A stretch of DNA of 19,089 bases, taken from CAZDYP01 sp964509505 (lineage in GTDB: Bacteria; Chloroflexota; Anaerolineae; JACRMK01). The stretch is taken from NCBI GenBank assembly GCA_964509505.1, contig CAZDYP010000094.1, positions 1-19,089 on the forward strand, in the 5' to 3' direction. The notes under the pieces were generated by a model. The model ran no database searches. It was not told where the DNA came from and saw only the letters and a program-made list of their open reading frames with translations. This document shows positions 1 to 6,768 of this stretch, piece by piece. Each line of letters opens with the position of its first letter. Positions within the stretch are counted from its first letter, which is position 1. The translations under genes and the position numbers were made by a program.

Positions 1-679
1 GCAAGTAACGGTCATGGCTGATGATGACAACGGCGCCAGGATAATCGGCGATGAACTGTTCGAGGAAAAGCTTGCCATCCAAGTCGAGATGATTGTCAGG
101 CTCGTCCAGCAACAACAAGTCGGGCTGCGAGACAAGCAACTTTGCCAGACCCACGAGCTTCTTTTGACCGCCGCTCAACGCCGCGCACGACAACTCGAAA
201 TCGCTTTCGCTAAAGCCAAGCCCTCGCAACGTCGAGCTCACGCGGCTCTCGAAGGTGAGACCGCCTTGCTGCTCAAACGCGGCGACGAGCTGCGCGTGTC
301 GCTCCCAAGCGCGCGCCAATTTTTTCTCATCCTCGTACACAGCCGGGTCAGCCATCTGCGCCTCAACGGTTTTCATCTCATGCTCGATGCGCTGCAACTC
401 CGCGCCCGCGCCGCTATGCACTTCTGCAAGGATTGTCTTGTCAAAGTCGGGGCGCGGCTCTTGTTCCATGTAACCAATCGTAAGGTCGCGCTTCTTTGAA
501 ATAAAGCCACCGTCAATTTCGTATTCACCCGAAATGACTTTAAGCAATGTTGACTTGCCTGCGCCATTCGGGCCAACGAGACCAATGCGCGCATACTCTT
601 TGATTTCCCATGAAACCTGATCAAGCACGACCGACGCGCCCCAATATTTAGAAACTTTATCGAGAGTAAAAATAACCAT
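1..679 (-). CDS. ABC-F family ATPase, N-terminal part (3' end off window)
   Basis: The minus strand is open from the ATG at 677-679 to the left edge, giving 226 codons with no stop. The translation starts MVIFTLDKVSKYWG and is a complete first nucleotide-binding domain: Walker A GPNGAGKST (about residues 36-44), signature LSGGQ (168-172), Walker B LLLLDEP (188-194) and the H-loop SHDRYL (221-226). No membrane segment is visible and the helical arm between Walker A and signature is long, as in ABC-F proteins, which are cytosolic, have two such domains and act on ribosomes (translation factors or antibiotic protection). The segment after Walker B reads DEPDNHLD, not the more usual DEPTNHLD. There is no clear Shine-Dalgarno site before the ATG; the start is chosen because the N-terminus fits the family. 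The second domain and linker, needed to name the subfamily (EttA, Uup, protection type), lie outside the window. Confidence 0.9.
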   Translation of the reverse strand, partial: MVIFTLDKVSKYWGASVVLDQVSWEIKEYARIGLVGPNGAGKSTLLKVISGEYEIDGGFISKKRDLTIGYMEQEPRPDFDKTILAEVHSGAGAELQRIEHEMKTVEAQMADPAVYEDEKKLARAWERHAQLVAAFEQQGGLTFESRVSSTLRGLGFSESDFELSCAALSGGQKKLVGLAKLLVSQPDLLLLDEPDNHLDLDGKLFLEQFIADYPGAVVIISHDRYL

Positions 680-707
680 AATAGCAGATAGCCAATGGCA
701 GCTGGTA

Positions 708-741
708 GTTCACTATTCACTGATAACGGTTCGCTGTTCAC
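708..741. repeat. Heptanucleotide array upstream of the ABC-F gene
   Basis: On the plus strand this stretch reads as degenerate 7-base words such as TATTCAC, TGATAAC, GGTTCGC and TGTTCAC in direct succession. Related words (GTGAACA, GTGAATA on the opposite strand) recur at 5577-5598. The rest of the 680-842 spacer holds no recognisable gene. A TTGACA hexamer lies on the minus strand at 766-771 but has no convincing -10 partner. Confidence 0.55.
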
Positions 742-842
742 GTCCATTTCACCCGCACTCGCGCGTGTCAAAATGATTGCTGCGATAATGGGCGCATGGT
801 ATAACCGTTACGGGATTCGCGCGTGAAAGGAGAGTACTTACC

Positions 843-926
843 TTACAAGTTGACCGCCTCGCCGTGAAAGAGGTTGGCTTCGTCATCAAATTCAATGAGG
901 GCAAGATAGCCGCTGTGTTTCCTCAT
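843..926 (-). pseudogene. Truncated HicB-like antitoxin remnant (27 codons)
   Basis: An ATG at 924-926 overlaps the lipA stop codon (ATGA arrangement) and opens a 27-codon frame ending in TAA at 843-845. The peptide contains GYLALIEFDDEANLFHGEAVNL-type sequence, with the core IEFDDEANLFHGE closely matching, from memory, the N-terminal strand and loop of HicB-family antitoxins. In the family this is followed by a segment like RDVITFQG and a helical and DNA-binding part; here a stop follows immediately and no continuation is visible in other frames downstream. It is therefore probably a decayed fragment, though a coupled mini-protein cannot be excluded. No HicA toxin gene is seen beside it. The family call is from recall, not a search. 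Confidence 0.55.
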
Positions 927-1822
927 TTTGGCGCGCCCTGCGGAAACAACCGCGCCGCCTCCCATGCCTTATACGATGAACGCACCAACGGCCCCGATGC
1001 GACGTACAAGAAGCCAAGCCGATTGCCTTCTTCGCGTAACCGCGCAAATACATCGGGATGGATGTATTCCATCGTCGGGTAATGGCGCTTCTTATCGGTT
1101 GGGCGCAAGTATTGACCGATAGCCAGCAAATCGCAATCCACACTTCGCAAGTCACGCATGGTTTGCACAACTTCCTCATAGGTCTCGCCCAAGCCAAGCA
1201 TGATGCTGCTCTTCGTCTTGATGGCGGGATTCAACTCCTTCACCATCCACAACACATTCAACGTCTGCTGATACCCTGCGCGTTTGTCGCGTACCTCATA
1301 CGTCAATCGCTCGATAGTCTCGACGTTCTGCGCGATGACCGCAGGGCGCGCCTCCACCACTTTCTGCAACAAGTCGCGCTTGCCTTTGAAATCGGGAATC
1401 AAGACCTCGACAATGGTTTGGGGCGACTGCATTTTGACTTGGCGAATCGTCTCCGCGAAGATGCCCGAACCTTCGTCGGGCAAATCGTCCCGATCAACCG
1501 ATGTGATGACGACATACGTCAGCTTCATCTGACTGATGGCGTGCGCGACGCGCCACGGCTCCAGTTCGTCCACCATGCCATGCGGGTCGCCCGTCGTCAC
1601 CGCGCAGAAACGGCATGCGCGCGTGCAGAGCTCGCCGAGAATCATGATTGTCGCGGTGCCTGCGCCCCAACACTCGCCAATGTTCGGGCAAAGCGCTTCC
1701 TCGCACACCGTATGCAAATTCAGCTCACGCATCAGATGTTTGAGCTGCGAATACTGTTCGCCCCACGGCGCGCGCACCTTAATCCATTCGGGATGACGGG
1801 GACGAACTTTGACCTCACTCAT
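923..1822 (-). CDS. lipA: Lipoyl synthase (radical SAM)
   Basis: This 299-residue protein inserts two sulfurs at C6 and C8 of octanoyl chains carried on lipoyl domains, the last step of lipoate biosynthesis. The auxiliary 4Fe-4S motif is complete (Cys40, Cys45, Cys51 in CEEALCPNIGEC), as is the radical SAM motif CTRACRFC (Cys66, Cys70, Cys73). The C-terminal RSSY (281-284) supplies the conserved serine ligand of the auxiliary cluster. Length matches the family. The ATG at 1820-1822 has GGAG five bases upstream. It lies downstream of the ferredoxin oxidoreductase pair on the same strand but is separated from korB by a strong inverted repeat (1848-1941), so its expression may be set apart. No lipB or lipM is in the window. 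Its stop overlaps the start of the HicB-like remnant. Confidence 0.97.
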   Translation of the reverse strand: MSEVKVRPRHPEWIKVRAPWGEQYSQLKHLMRELNLHTVCEEALCPNIGECWGAGTATIMILGELCTRACRFCAVTTGDPHGMVDELEPWRVAHAISQMKLTYVVITSVDRDDLPDEGSGIFAETIRQVKMQSPQTIVEVLIPDFKGKRDLLQKVVEARPAVIAQNVETIERLTYEVRDKRAGYQQTLNVLWMVKELNPAIKTKSSIMLGLGETYEEVVQTMRDLRSVDCDLLAIGQYLRPTDKKRHYPTMEYIHPDVFARLREEGNRLGFLYVASGPLVRSSYKAWEAARLFPQGAPK

Positions 1823-1847
1823 GCTTGCTCCACAAAAGGAAATAAAT

Positions 1848-1941
1848 GGAGATAAAGGACATTAGGGGAAATAAAGGGAAATAGTGACAACGCCGTTCCC
1901 CCTTATCTCCCCTAATGTCCTTTATCTCCCCTAATGTCCTT
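1848..1941. repeat. 31-bp imperfect inverted repeat plus tandem copy between korB and lipA
   Basis: The left arm (1848-1878) and right arm (1900-1929) are complementary at about 29 of 31 positions, with one gap and one mismatch. The loop (1879-1899) is about 21 bases. The words are AGGACATTAGGGG and its complement CCCCTAATGTCCT. The right-arm word is repeated directly at 1928-1941, so a 19-base unit occurs twice in tandem. There is no T-run of the kind needed for an intrinsic terminator. In mRNA this would form a long hairpin between the korB stop and the lipA ribosome site. Confidence 0.85.
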
Positions 1942-1947
1942 GAGTAT

Positions 1948-2880
1948 CTAACTCTTAAACCCTTCTATCAACGCCTCCAACGAAAACTTCGCGCCCGCTT
2001 TGCCGCGCGTCTCGAAGGCATGTTCCGCCATGCTGGGACGCTCCTCGACGTAAAACTCGCCTAGATAGAGATGCTCGTCGTCCATCGCCAGCTGCATCGC
2101 CGCCATTTTGTTTTTGGGATTATGATCGGCGGGCAAGGGCGTGGTCTTCTCCTTGAAGTGGTCGTAGGTGTCGAAGAACGTCACGCACGGCGAGTAAATC
2201 TGAATGAACGAGAAGCCTTTGTGCGTGAGACCGTGCTTGATGAGCTCGGTCATTTCTTTGGGCTTTGACGAGAAGCCGCGCGCAACGTAGGTTGCGCCAT
2301 ACGCCAACATCATCGCTAACGGGTTGACGGGCGCATCGGTGTTGCCGTACGGCGTGGACTTCGCCGCTTTGATCTCGCCATAAGGCGCGGACTTCGGACC
2401 AAGACCCACAGGGCTGGTCGGCGAGACTTGTCCTTTCGTCAAGCCATAAATCTCGTTGTCCATCACGATGTAGCAAATGTCAATGTTGCGACGCGCAGCG
2501 TGCGGCAAGTGTCCCGCGCCAATCGAGAACGCATCGCCGTCGCCGCTGATGACAGCGACCATCAATTCGGGCCGCGCCATCTTCACGCCCGTCGCGAGCG
2601 GCAATGCGCGACCATGAACGCCGTGCAAGCCGTATGCTTCGACAAACGCGGGGAAGCGTCCCGAACACCCAATGCCCGACACGACCACGGCTTGTTCAGG
2701 CGGCACGCCCAATTCGCTCAACGCTCGATAGAACGACGCCAGCACGCCGAAGTCGCCGCAACCCGGACACCAAATCGGCTTAACCTCGCTCTTGTAATCA
2801 TTGGGCTTCAACTTCACTTGTCCCAACAGATGGGACACGGTGGATTGTTTCATGGTGGGTTGAATTAGTTCGACTGTCAT
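1948..2880 (-). CDS. korB: 2-oxoacid:ferredoxin oxidoreductase, beta subunit
   Basis: This is the thiamine-diphosphate and 4Fe-4S subunit of a 2-oxoacid (probably 2-oxoglutarate) ferredoxin oxidoreductase, which converts the 2-oxoacid and CoA to acyl-CoA, CO2 and reduced ferredoxin, or the reverse. Seen in the 310 residues: WCPGCGDFG with Cys38 and Cys41, GIGCSGRF with Cys72, and SPC with Cys232, together the expected cluster ligands. The ThDP-Mg motif is GDGDAFSIG (113-121) with NEIYGLTKGQ (142-151). The ATG at 2878-2880 has AGGAG five bases upstream, fixing the start. It follows korA by 92 bases, the usual order. 2-oxoglutarate is preferred over pyruvate because the overall pattern and the fused partner resemble KorAB, but substrate cannot be proved from sequence alone. 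Confidence 0.93.
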   Translation of the reverse strand: MTVELIQPTMKQSTVSHLLGQVKLKPNDYKSEVKPIWCPGCGDFGVLASFYRALSELGVPPEQAVVVSGIGCSGRFPAFVEAYGLHGVHGRALPLATGVKMARPELMVAVISGDGDAFSIGAGHLPHAARRNIDICYIVMDNEIYGLTKGQVSPTSPVGLGPKSAPYGEIKAAKSTPYGNTDAPVNPLAMMLAYGATYVARGFSSKPKEMTELIKHGLTHKGFSFIQIYSPCVTFFDTYDHFKEKTTPLPADHNPKNKMAAMQLAMDDEHLYLGEFYVEERPSMAEHAFETRGKAGAKFSLEALIEGFKS

Positions 2881-2889
2881 AAAGTCTCC

Positions 2890-2970
2890 TCAGTGTCACA
2901 GTGTCGAGTGATACGTATCAGGTATCGTGTTCCTCCTGACACATGACACGTGGCGCTTGACACCTGTCAT
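2890..2970. repeat. Quasi-periodic repeat spacer between korA and korB
   Basis: On the plus strand the left half repeats 8-base words (CAGTGTCA, CAGTGTCG) and contains the palindrome GATACGTATC. The right half repeats 7-base words (TGACACA, TGACACG, TGACACC). Left GTGTCA and right TGACAC words are mutually complementary, so the spacer can fold, though imperfectly. No gene fits here. Confidence 0.55.
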
Positions 2971-2972
2971 TT

Positions 2973-4745
2973 TTATTTTCCAAGCTTCGCGTATTCTGTC
3001 CGAATCGTCTCCACAATCTCGCCCGTTGCGAATGGCACGCCGCCGTATGCATTCAACTTGACGAAGGGGCGCAAGAACGTCGCGCGCAACATGTCAGCCA
3101 AATGACCAGAGAAATTCATTTCAGGCACGATGACCGTCTTTTTGTTCTGCAAAAATTCGGCGAGTTGTTTTTCCGGCAACGGCATCAGTGTTTTTGGATA
3201 GAACGCTTGCGCAGGCACACCGTCTGCGATGCACGCCTTGACGGCTTCGCGCACCGGTCCGATGGTCGAACCCCAACCGATGACGCCGATTGCTGCATGC
3301 GCATCGCCAAAAATCTCCCAGAGTTGATGCTTCTCGATGTATGCCAATGACGCTTGCAACTTGCGCGCGCGCTTACGCATATTGTTGCTGTGCATAACGG
3401 GATCGAAATCAGGCGCGCCACTCGGGAAGTGTTCCAAGCCTTCAGCAGTATATTGCCCGCCTGCTTGCCCGGGCAACGACATTGGCGAAACGCCGCTCTC
3501 GGTATCTTTGTAACGCTCGTACGGTCCCGCGCCATTCGCCAACGGATCCCACAACACGCGCTTCTCATGGAACACTTTCGACAAATCGAAAGGTGGAATC
3601 GTTTGCACGCGCACCGCCATGTCTTGGTCAGACATGAAGATAACGGGCAGCTGATACAGATCGGCGAGATTGAAGGCATGAATCATCTGATAGAAGCAAT
3701 CTTCAATCGTCGTCGCCGCAATCACAATACGTGGGCTGTCGTCGTTGCCGCCATAGCAAACGTTCCGCAAATCGCCCTGCGAAACTTTCGTCGGCATACC
3801 CGTTGAGGGCCCAACGCGCTGCACATCCACGATGACCATCGGCGTCTCGGTCATCGAAGCATGACTGATCATTTCCAACATCAACGAAAAGCCGGGGCCC
3901 GAAGTCGCGGTCATCGCGCGCACACCCGCATAGGCTGCGCCGAGCGCCATGCCGCACGCCGCAATTTCGTCTTCGGCTTGAATCATCGTGCCGCCGACTT
4001 TGGGAAATTCGTTAGCAAGGAATTCCATGATTTCAGAGGCAGGGGTGATGGGATAGCCCGCCATGAAGCGACAATTCGCTGCGAGCGCGCCCATGGAAAT
4101 CGCTTGATTGCCTGAAATGACGATGCGCTCTTCGCGCTTCGTCTTGGGCGTGGGCAAATGGAACGGCGCGTCTTTATAAACATTCTTCTCGATGTACTCG
4201 AAACCTTTTTCAAGCGCGGCGAGGTTCGTCGGCAATGCTTCGGCGGCGCGCCCGCGCCCCAAGCGTTTGCGTACGCTCTGCTTGGCAATTTCCATATCCA
4301 GATCAAACAGCTTCACCAATGCGCCGACCGCAACCATGTTATACCCGCGCGCAAACGAAAGCGACTTCGCGATGTCGTGCAACGGCACGCCGATGCGCGG
4401 ATGCCGATGGCCCGCCTGCTCGACTTTGAACTCGTTGCTGTTATAAATCAAAATACCTTCGGGCTTCAAGAGTTTATAATAGCGCTCGAAGGTTTCTTCG
4501 TCATACGCCAACAAGACATCCACCGCGTCGCCTTGCGCCGTCAGCGGCTCGAGCGCCGCGCGCATTTGGAACATGACATGTCCGCCTTTGATTTCAGCGG
4601 GGATGGTGCGCGTCGTATAGACTTCGAGGCCCGCCAGCGCGGCCATATAGGCAAAAATTTCGCCCGTCGCCACGATGCCGCCTGCGGCCGAGTCCCCGCC
4701 CACGCGCAGGACGAGATCTTGGCTGCCGTTGTGATGACTACTCAT
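2973..4745 (-). CDS. korA: 2-oxoacid:ferredoxin oxidoreductase, fused gamma-alpha subunit
   Basis: This 590-residue protein carries the gamma domain (about residues 10-195, including AAGGIVATGEI and the PAEIKGGH segment) fused to the alpha domain (about 205-590). The alpha part has YPITPASEI (231-239), the pyrimidine-binding signature, TSGPGFSLM (281-289) and GPSTGMPTK (312-320). With KorB it forms the oxidoreductase feeding or draining a reductive or oxidative TCA step through ferredoxin. The frame is open further upstream, to 4940, but ATG at 4743-4745 is preceded by AGAGGAG five bases away and begins just before the conserved domain, so the longer form is rejected. A probable promoter lies at 4794-4821. 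The stop is followed by the repeat spacer before korB. No separate delta or ferredoxin subunit is present. Confidence 0.94.
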   Translation of the reverse strand: MSSHHNGSQDLVLRVGGDSAAGGIVATGEIFAYMAALAGLEVYTTRTIPAEIKGGHVMFQMRAALEPLTAQGDAVDVLLAYDEETFERYYKLLKPEGILIYNSNEFKVEQAGHRHPRIGVPLHDIAKSLSFARGYNMVAVGALVKLFDLDMEIAKQSVRKRLGRGRAAEALPTNLAALEKGFEYIEKNVYKDAPFHLPTPKTKREERIVISGNQAISMGALAANCRFMAGYPITPASEIMEFLANEFPKVGGTMIQAEDEIAACGMALGAAYAGVRAMTATSGPGFSLMLEMISHASMTETPMVIVDVQRVGPSTGMPTKVSQGDLRNVCYGGNDDSPRIVIAATTIEDCFYQMIHAFNLADLYQLPVIFMSDQDMAVRVQTIPPFDLSKVFHEKRVLWDPLANGAGPYERYKDTESGVSPMSLPGQAGGQYTAEGLEHFPSGAPDFDPVMHSNNMRKRARKLQASLAYIEKHQLWEIFGDAHAAIGVIGWGSTIGPVREAVKACIADGVPAQAFYPKTLMPLPEKQLAEFLQNKKTVIVPEMNFSGHLADMLRATFLRPFVKLNAYGGVPFATGEIVETIRTEYAKLGK

Positions 4746-4793
4746 ACTGACTCCTCTTGGAGATAGTGTTTGAAAGGGTTGAATGTGAAAGCT

Positions 4794-4821
4794 ATTATAG
4801 CATAGATGCGTGAGGCGTGAA
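4794..4821 (-). promoter_or_regulatory. Probable sigma-70 type promoter of korAB
   Basis: On the minus strand TATAAT (4799-4794) matches the -10 consensus fully and TTCACG (4821-4816) matches four of six bases of the -35 consensus, with a 16-base spacer. It lies about 50 bases upstream of the korA start. The -35 element falls inside the heptanucleotide array at 4804-4845. Confidence 0.5.
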
Positions 4822-4845
4822 GCGTGAAATGGGAAGCGGGAGGCT
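4804..4845. repeat. Heptanucleotide array between korA and the ABC ATPase
   Basis: Six consecutive 7-base words read AGATGCG, TGAGGCG, TGAAGCG, TGAAATG, GGAAGCG, GGAGGCT. The period is exact over 42 bases although the words are degenerate. Unlike most other spacers here, no inverted partner is seen. Confidence 0.65.
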
Positions 4846-4847
4846 AC

Positions 4848-4865
4848 TGTGTTATAATCAACACA
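4848..4865 (+). promoter_or_regulatory. TATAAT box inside an 18-base palindrome (promoter/operator candidate)
   Basis: TGTGTT (4848-4853) and AACACA (4860-4865) form a perfect inverted repeat around ATAATC, and TATAAT (4853-4858) overlaps it. Position suits a -10 box for the plus-strand ABC gene, about 35 bases before its ATG. The -35 region is poor (TGGGAA at 4830-4835, three of six). A dyad over a -10 box would suit a repressor site; this is inference. Confidence 0.4.
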
Positions 4866-4893
4866 ACTCAACGGTGACTCATTGACTCGTCTT

Positions 4894-5592
4894 ATGTCCA
4901 CCCCCTTCCCCGATTTCATCCGCTTCGCCCACGTCAGCAAAACCTTTCAAGAAGGTGACCAGGCACGTATCGTTCTAACCGATGTGTGCGCCACCTTCGC
5001 TGCTGGTGAGTTCGTCGCCATCATCGGGCGCAGCGGCAGCGGCAAAAGCACCTTGCTCAATCTGCTTGCGGGTCTCGACTTGCCCAACGCGGGCGACATC
5101 TGGATTGGCAAAACGCACATCTCACGCCTGAGCGACCGCGAGCGCACACTCTTTCGCCGCGCGCACATCGGCTTCGTCTTCCAATTCTTCAACCTCATCC
5201 CCACGCTCACCGTGCGCGAGAACGTCTTGCTCACTGCCGAGTTGAGCGGCTGGGAAACGAATAAGGCGCGCGCGCGCGCCGACCAACTACTTGACACCGT
5301 TGGCTTGCTCGACCGCGCCGCCGTCTTCACCGACAAACTCTCCGGCGGCGAGCAGCAACGCGTCGCCATTGCCCGCGCGCTCTGCGCCGACCCTGCGCTC
5401 ATCCTCGCCGACGAGCCAACGGGCAACCTCGACGCCGACACCGGCGCCACCGTAATGAACTTGCTCATCCGCCTCATGCGCGAGCGCGGCAAAACGCTCG
5501 TTATGGTCACACACTCCGCCGAAATCGCCTCCCTCGCAAACCGCGTGTTCCAGCTCGCTCATGGGCAATTGGCGCAAGTGAACAGTGAATAG
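4894..5592 (+). CDS. ABC transporter ATP-binding protein, LolD/MacB type
   Basis: This 232-residue ATPase has Walker A GRSGSGKST (45-53), Q-loop Gln97 in FVFQFFN, signature LSGGEQQR (149-156), Walker B LILADEPTGNLD (169-180) and switch His207 in VTHS. The LFRRAHIGFVFQ and DEPTGNLD sequences place it in the LolD/MacB/FtsE-like group that powers FtsX/MacB-type permeases for lipoprotein, peptide or drug export. No permease gene is beside it: upstream is divergent korA and downstream is a terminator and convergent rpsI. The ATG at 4894 is preferred by protein fit; an in-frame TTG at 4882 has a weak GGTGA upstream. The last codons, VNSE and TAG, are formed by the heptanucleotide array starting at about 5577, suggesting the natural C-terminus was replaced or trimmed. 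Confidence 0.9.
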   Translation: MSTPFPDFIRFAHVSKTFQEGDQARIVLTDVCATFAAGEFVAIIGRSGSGKSTLLNLLAGLDLPNAGDIWIGKTHISRLSDRERTLFRRAHIGFVFQFFNLIPTLTVRENVLLTAELSGWETNKARARADQLLDTVGLLDRAAVFTDKLSGGEQQRVAIARALCADPALILADEPTGNLDADTGATVMNLLIRLMRERGKTLVMVTHSAEIASLANRVFQLAHGQLAQVNSE

Positions 5593-5598
5593 TGAGCC
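5577..5598. repeat. Heptanucleotide arm running through the ABC gene stop codon
   Basis: The words GTGAACA and GTGAATA followed by GTGAGCC run across the ABC stop codon (TAG, 5590-5592). A complementary arm with TTCACTA and GTTCACT lies at 5704-5720, so the two arms flank the terminator at 5641-5678 as an outer inverted repeat. Words GAAAACT and GAAAACT follow at 5719-5732. Confidence 0.6.
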
Positions 5599-5640
5599 AT
5601 GCCTCAGTTATCACTTATCACTTACATACGACCCAGTGAC

Positions 5641-5678
5641 AAAAAAAAGCAGCCGATGAATATCACTTCGCCGACTGC
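5641..5678 (-). terminator. Rho-independent terminator of the ribosomal protein operon
   Basis: On the minus strand a 30-base stem-loop (5678-5649) begins GCAGTCGG and ends CGGCTGC, with eight leading pairs including two wobbles and four more beyond a mismatch. It is followed directly by eight T residues (5648-5641). It lies about 195 bases after the rpsI stop. On the plus strand the same hairpin is followed by a looser T-rich stretch, so it may also stop the convergent ABC transcript. Confidence 0.88.
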
Positions 5679-5739
5679 CTTTCGCTTACTTTTTACTGCT
5701 TACCGTTCACTAGTTCACTGAAAACTGAAAACTGCCGCT

Positions 5740-5858
5740 CAGGTCTAGAAAAAGCGCGACGCTCACGATGGACTCCCGTTGGTCGCACATCCGCCGCCCA
5801 TGGCGCGGGATTGGGCAATCCCGCACGAGCAAGGAGGGTTGCACGCTTTCTGGACATG
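5740..5858 (-). repeat. Hairpin-rich repeat element, copy A
   Basis: This is one of three related copies (others at 9146-9277 and 10837-10946). Ends are imperfect inverted repeats: CAGGTCTAGAAAAAGCG at the left, and CATGTCCAGAAAGCG on the minus strand from the right. Inside, GCGGGATTG and CAATCCCGC form a perfect 9-bp hairpin with a CC loop (5805-5824). Long identical blocks with copy B include AAGCGTGCAACC, GCGGGATTGCCC and CGCCATGG. It lies between the rpsI stop and its terminator, so it is transcribed in the 3' untranslated region. Confidence 0.8.
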
Positions 5859-5872
5859 AACAAAAGCTGCTT

Positions 5873-6277
5873 CTAACGCTTCGTATATTGCTTCGCCTTG
5901 CGCGCGCGCTTGAGGCCGGGTTTCTTGCGTTCCTTGATGCGCGCGTCACGGGTCAGGTAGCCGCCCTTGCGCAATACAGCGTGCAACTTCTCATCGGTCT
6001 TGAGCAAGGCGCGCGCCAGACCATGCGCCACCGCGCCTGCCTGCCCCGCCGTGCCGCCGCCATTGACATGAGCAGAAACCGTGAACTTCTCGCGCGCTTG
6101 CGCGGCGTTCAACGGCGCGAGCGCCTGCGCCAACTCCGCGATGTGCGTGAAGTATTGCTCAACCGGCTTCTCGTTCACGACAAAGTTGCCCGTGCCTGTG
6201 TACAACCGCACCCGCGCAACTGCCGCTTTGCGCCGCCCCACCCCTTCTTTGTACTCTCCTGTCAATGCTGTCGTCAT
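5873..6277 (-). CDS. rpsI: 30S ribosomal protein S9
   Basis: S9 binds the 3' major domain of 16S rRNA in the small-subunit head, with its basic C-terminal tail reaching the P-site tRNA. The protein (134 residues from the chosen start) has GEYKEGVGRRKAAVARVRL near the N-terminus, a GGGTAGQAGAVAHGLARAL core and the basic tail ending KRARKAKQYTKR. Three starts are possible: ATG at 6283 overlaps the rplM stop as ATGA but has GGAGG only one base away, while ATG at 6277 has GGAGG with a seven-base spacer, so 6277 is preferred. It is the last gene of the operon; its stop is followed by repeat copy A and then the terminator. Confidence 0.97.
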   Translation of the reverse strand: MTTALTGEYKEGVGRRKAAVARVRLYTGTGNFVVNEKPVEQYFTHIAELAQALAPLNAAQAREKFTVSAHVNGGGTAGQAGAVAHGLARALLKTDEKLHAVLRKGGYLTRDARIKERKKPGLKRARKAKQYTKR

Positions 6278-6279
6278 GT

Positions 6280-6714
6280 TCATGCCTCCGCTTTCCAAAC
6301 CTTCGGTTGTTGCGCCGCGTGCGGATGCTCCGCCGCGCGATAGACCTTGAGCTTCGTCATCAAGTGATGCGACATGCGGTTCTTGGGCAACATACCCTTG
6401 ACCGCCGCCATAATGACGCGCTCTGGATGTTTCGCCAACATCTCTTTGATGTTGACCGTGCGCAAGCCGCCGGGATAGAGCGAGTATGAATAATAGTTCT
6501 TCTCTTTCAAGCGTGTACTAGATACCTTGAGCTTGCCCGCGTTGACGACGATCACAAAGTCGCCGTTGTCGAGGTGCGTCGAGAAAGTGGGCTTATGCTT
6601 GCCGCGCAACAACGTCACAATCTCTGTCGCCAAGCGTCCGAGCGGTTGCTCTGCCGCATCCACCACCCACCACTCGCGCTTCACATCCTTTGCTTTCAAA
6701 GCGTAAGTTTTCAT
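6280..6714 (-). CDS. rplM: 50S ribosomal protein L13
   Basis: L13 is an early-assembling large-subunit protein that binds 23S rRNA. The 144-residue product has the typical WWVVDAAEQPLGRLAT start region, LLRGKHKPTF, GDFVIVVNAGKL and VKGMLPKNRM, all family hallmarks, and the normal length. GAGGAG lies five bases before the ATG (6712-6714). It is paired with rpsI downstream, the near-universal bacterial order, with the two reading frames essentially touching. Upstream the spacer runs into a tract of 8-base repeats and then the assembly gap, so whether it is cotranscribed with truA cannot be seen. Confidence 0.98.
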   Translation of the reverse strand: MKTYALKAKDVKREWWVVDAAEQPLGRLATEIVTLLRGKHKPTFSTHLDNGDFVIVVNAGKLKVSSTRLKEKNYYSYSLYPGGLRTVNIKEMLAKHPERVIMAAVKGMLPKNRMSHHLMTKLKVYRAAEHPHAAQQPKVWKAEA

Positions 6715-6732
6715 CCAAACTCCTCAGGTCAA

Positions 6733-6768
6733 TCAATCAACGAGGAAACGAGGAAACGAGGAAATGAG
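6733..6768. repeat. 8-base tandem repeat running into the gap
   Basis: On the plus strand the word GAGGAAAC or a close variant (CGAGGAAA) occurs three times in a row and the tract continues straight into the run of Ns. It follows AATCAATCAA. This is the same kind of short-period spacer seen elsewhere in the operon, here with period 8. Confidence 0.65.

Noticed and set aside
864..1082. Plus-strand open frame of 72 codons across the lipA end
   Set aside because: It is opposite lipA and the HicB-like remnant, has no family features, and the coding signal is on the minus strand.
1058..1855. Long plus-strand frame of 265 codons antisense to lipA
   Set aside because: It mirrors lipA codon structure; lipA has all catalytic cysteines and a ribosome site.
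4746..4940. 65-residue N-terminal extension of KorA
   Set aside because: It has no ribosome site, crosses the promoter and heptad array, and the family domain begins just after ATG 4745, which has AGAGGAG.
5805..5824. GCGGGATTG hairpin of element A as an intrinsic terminator
   Set aside because: No T-run follows it; the true terminator with eight T residues is at 5641-5678.
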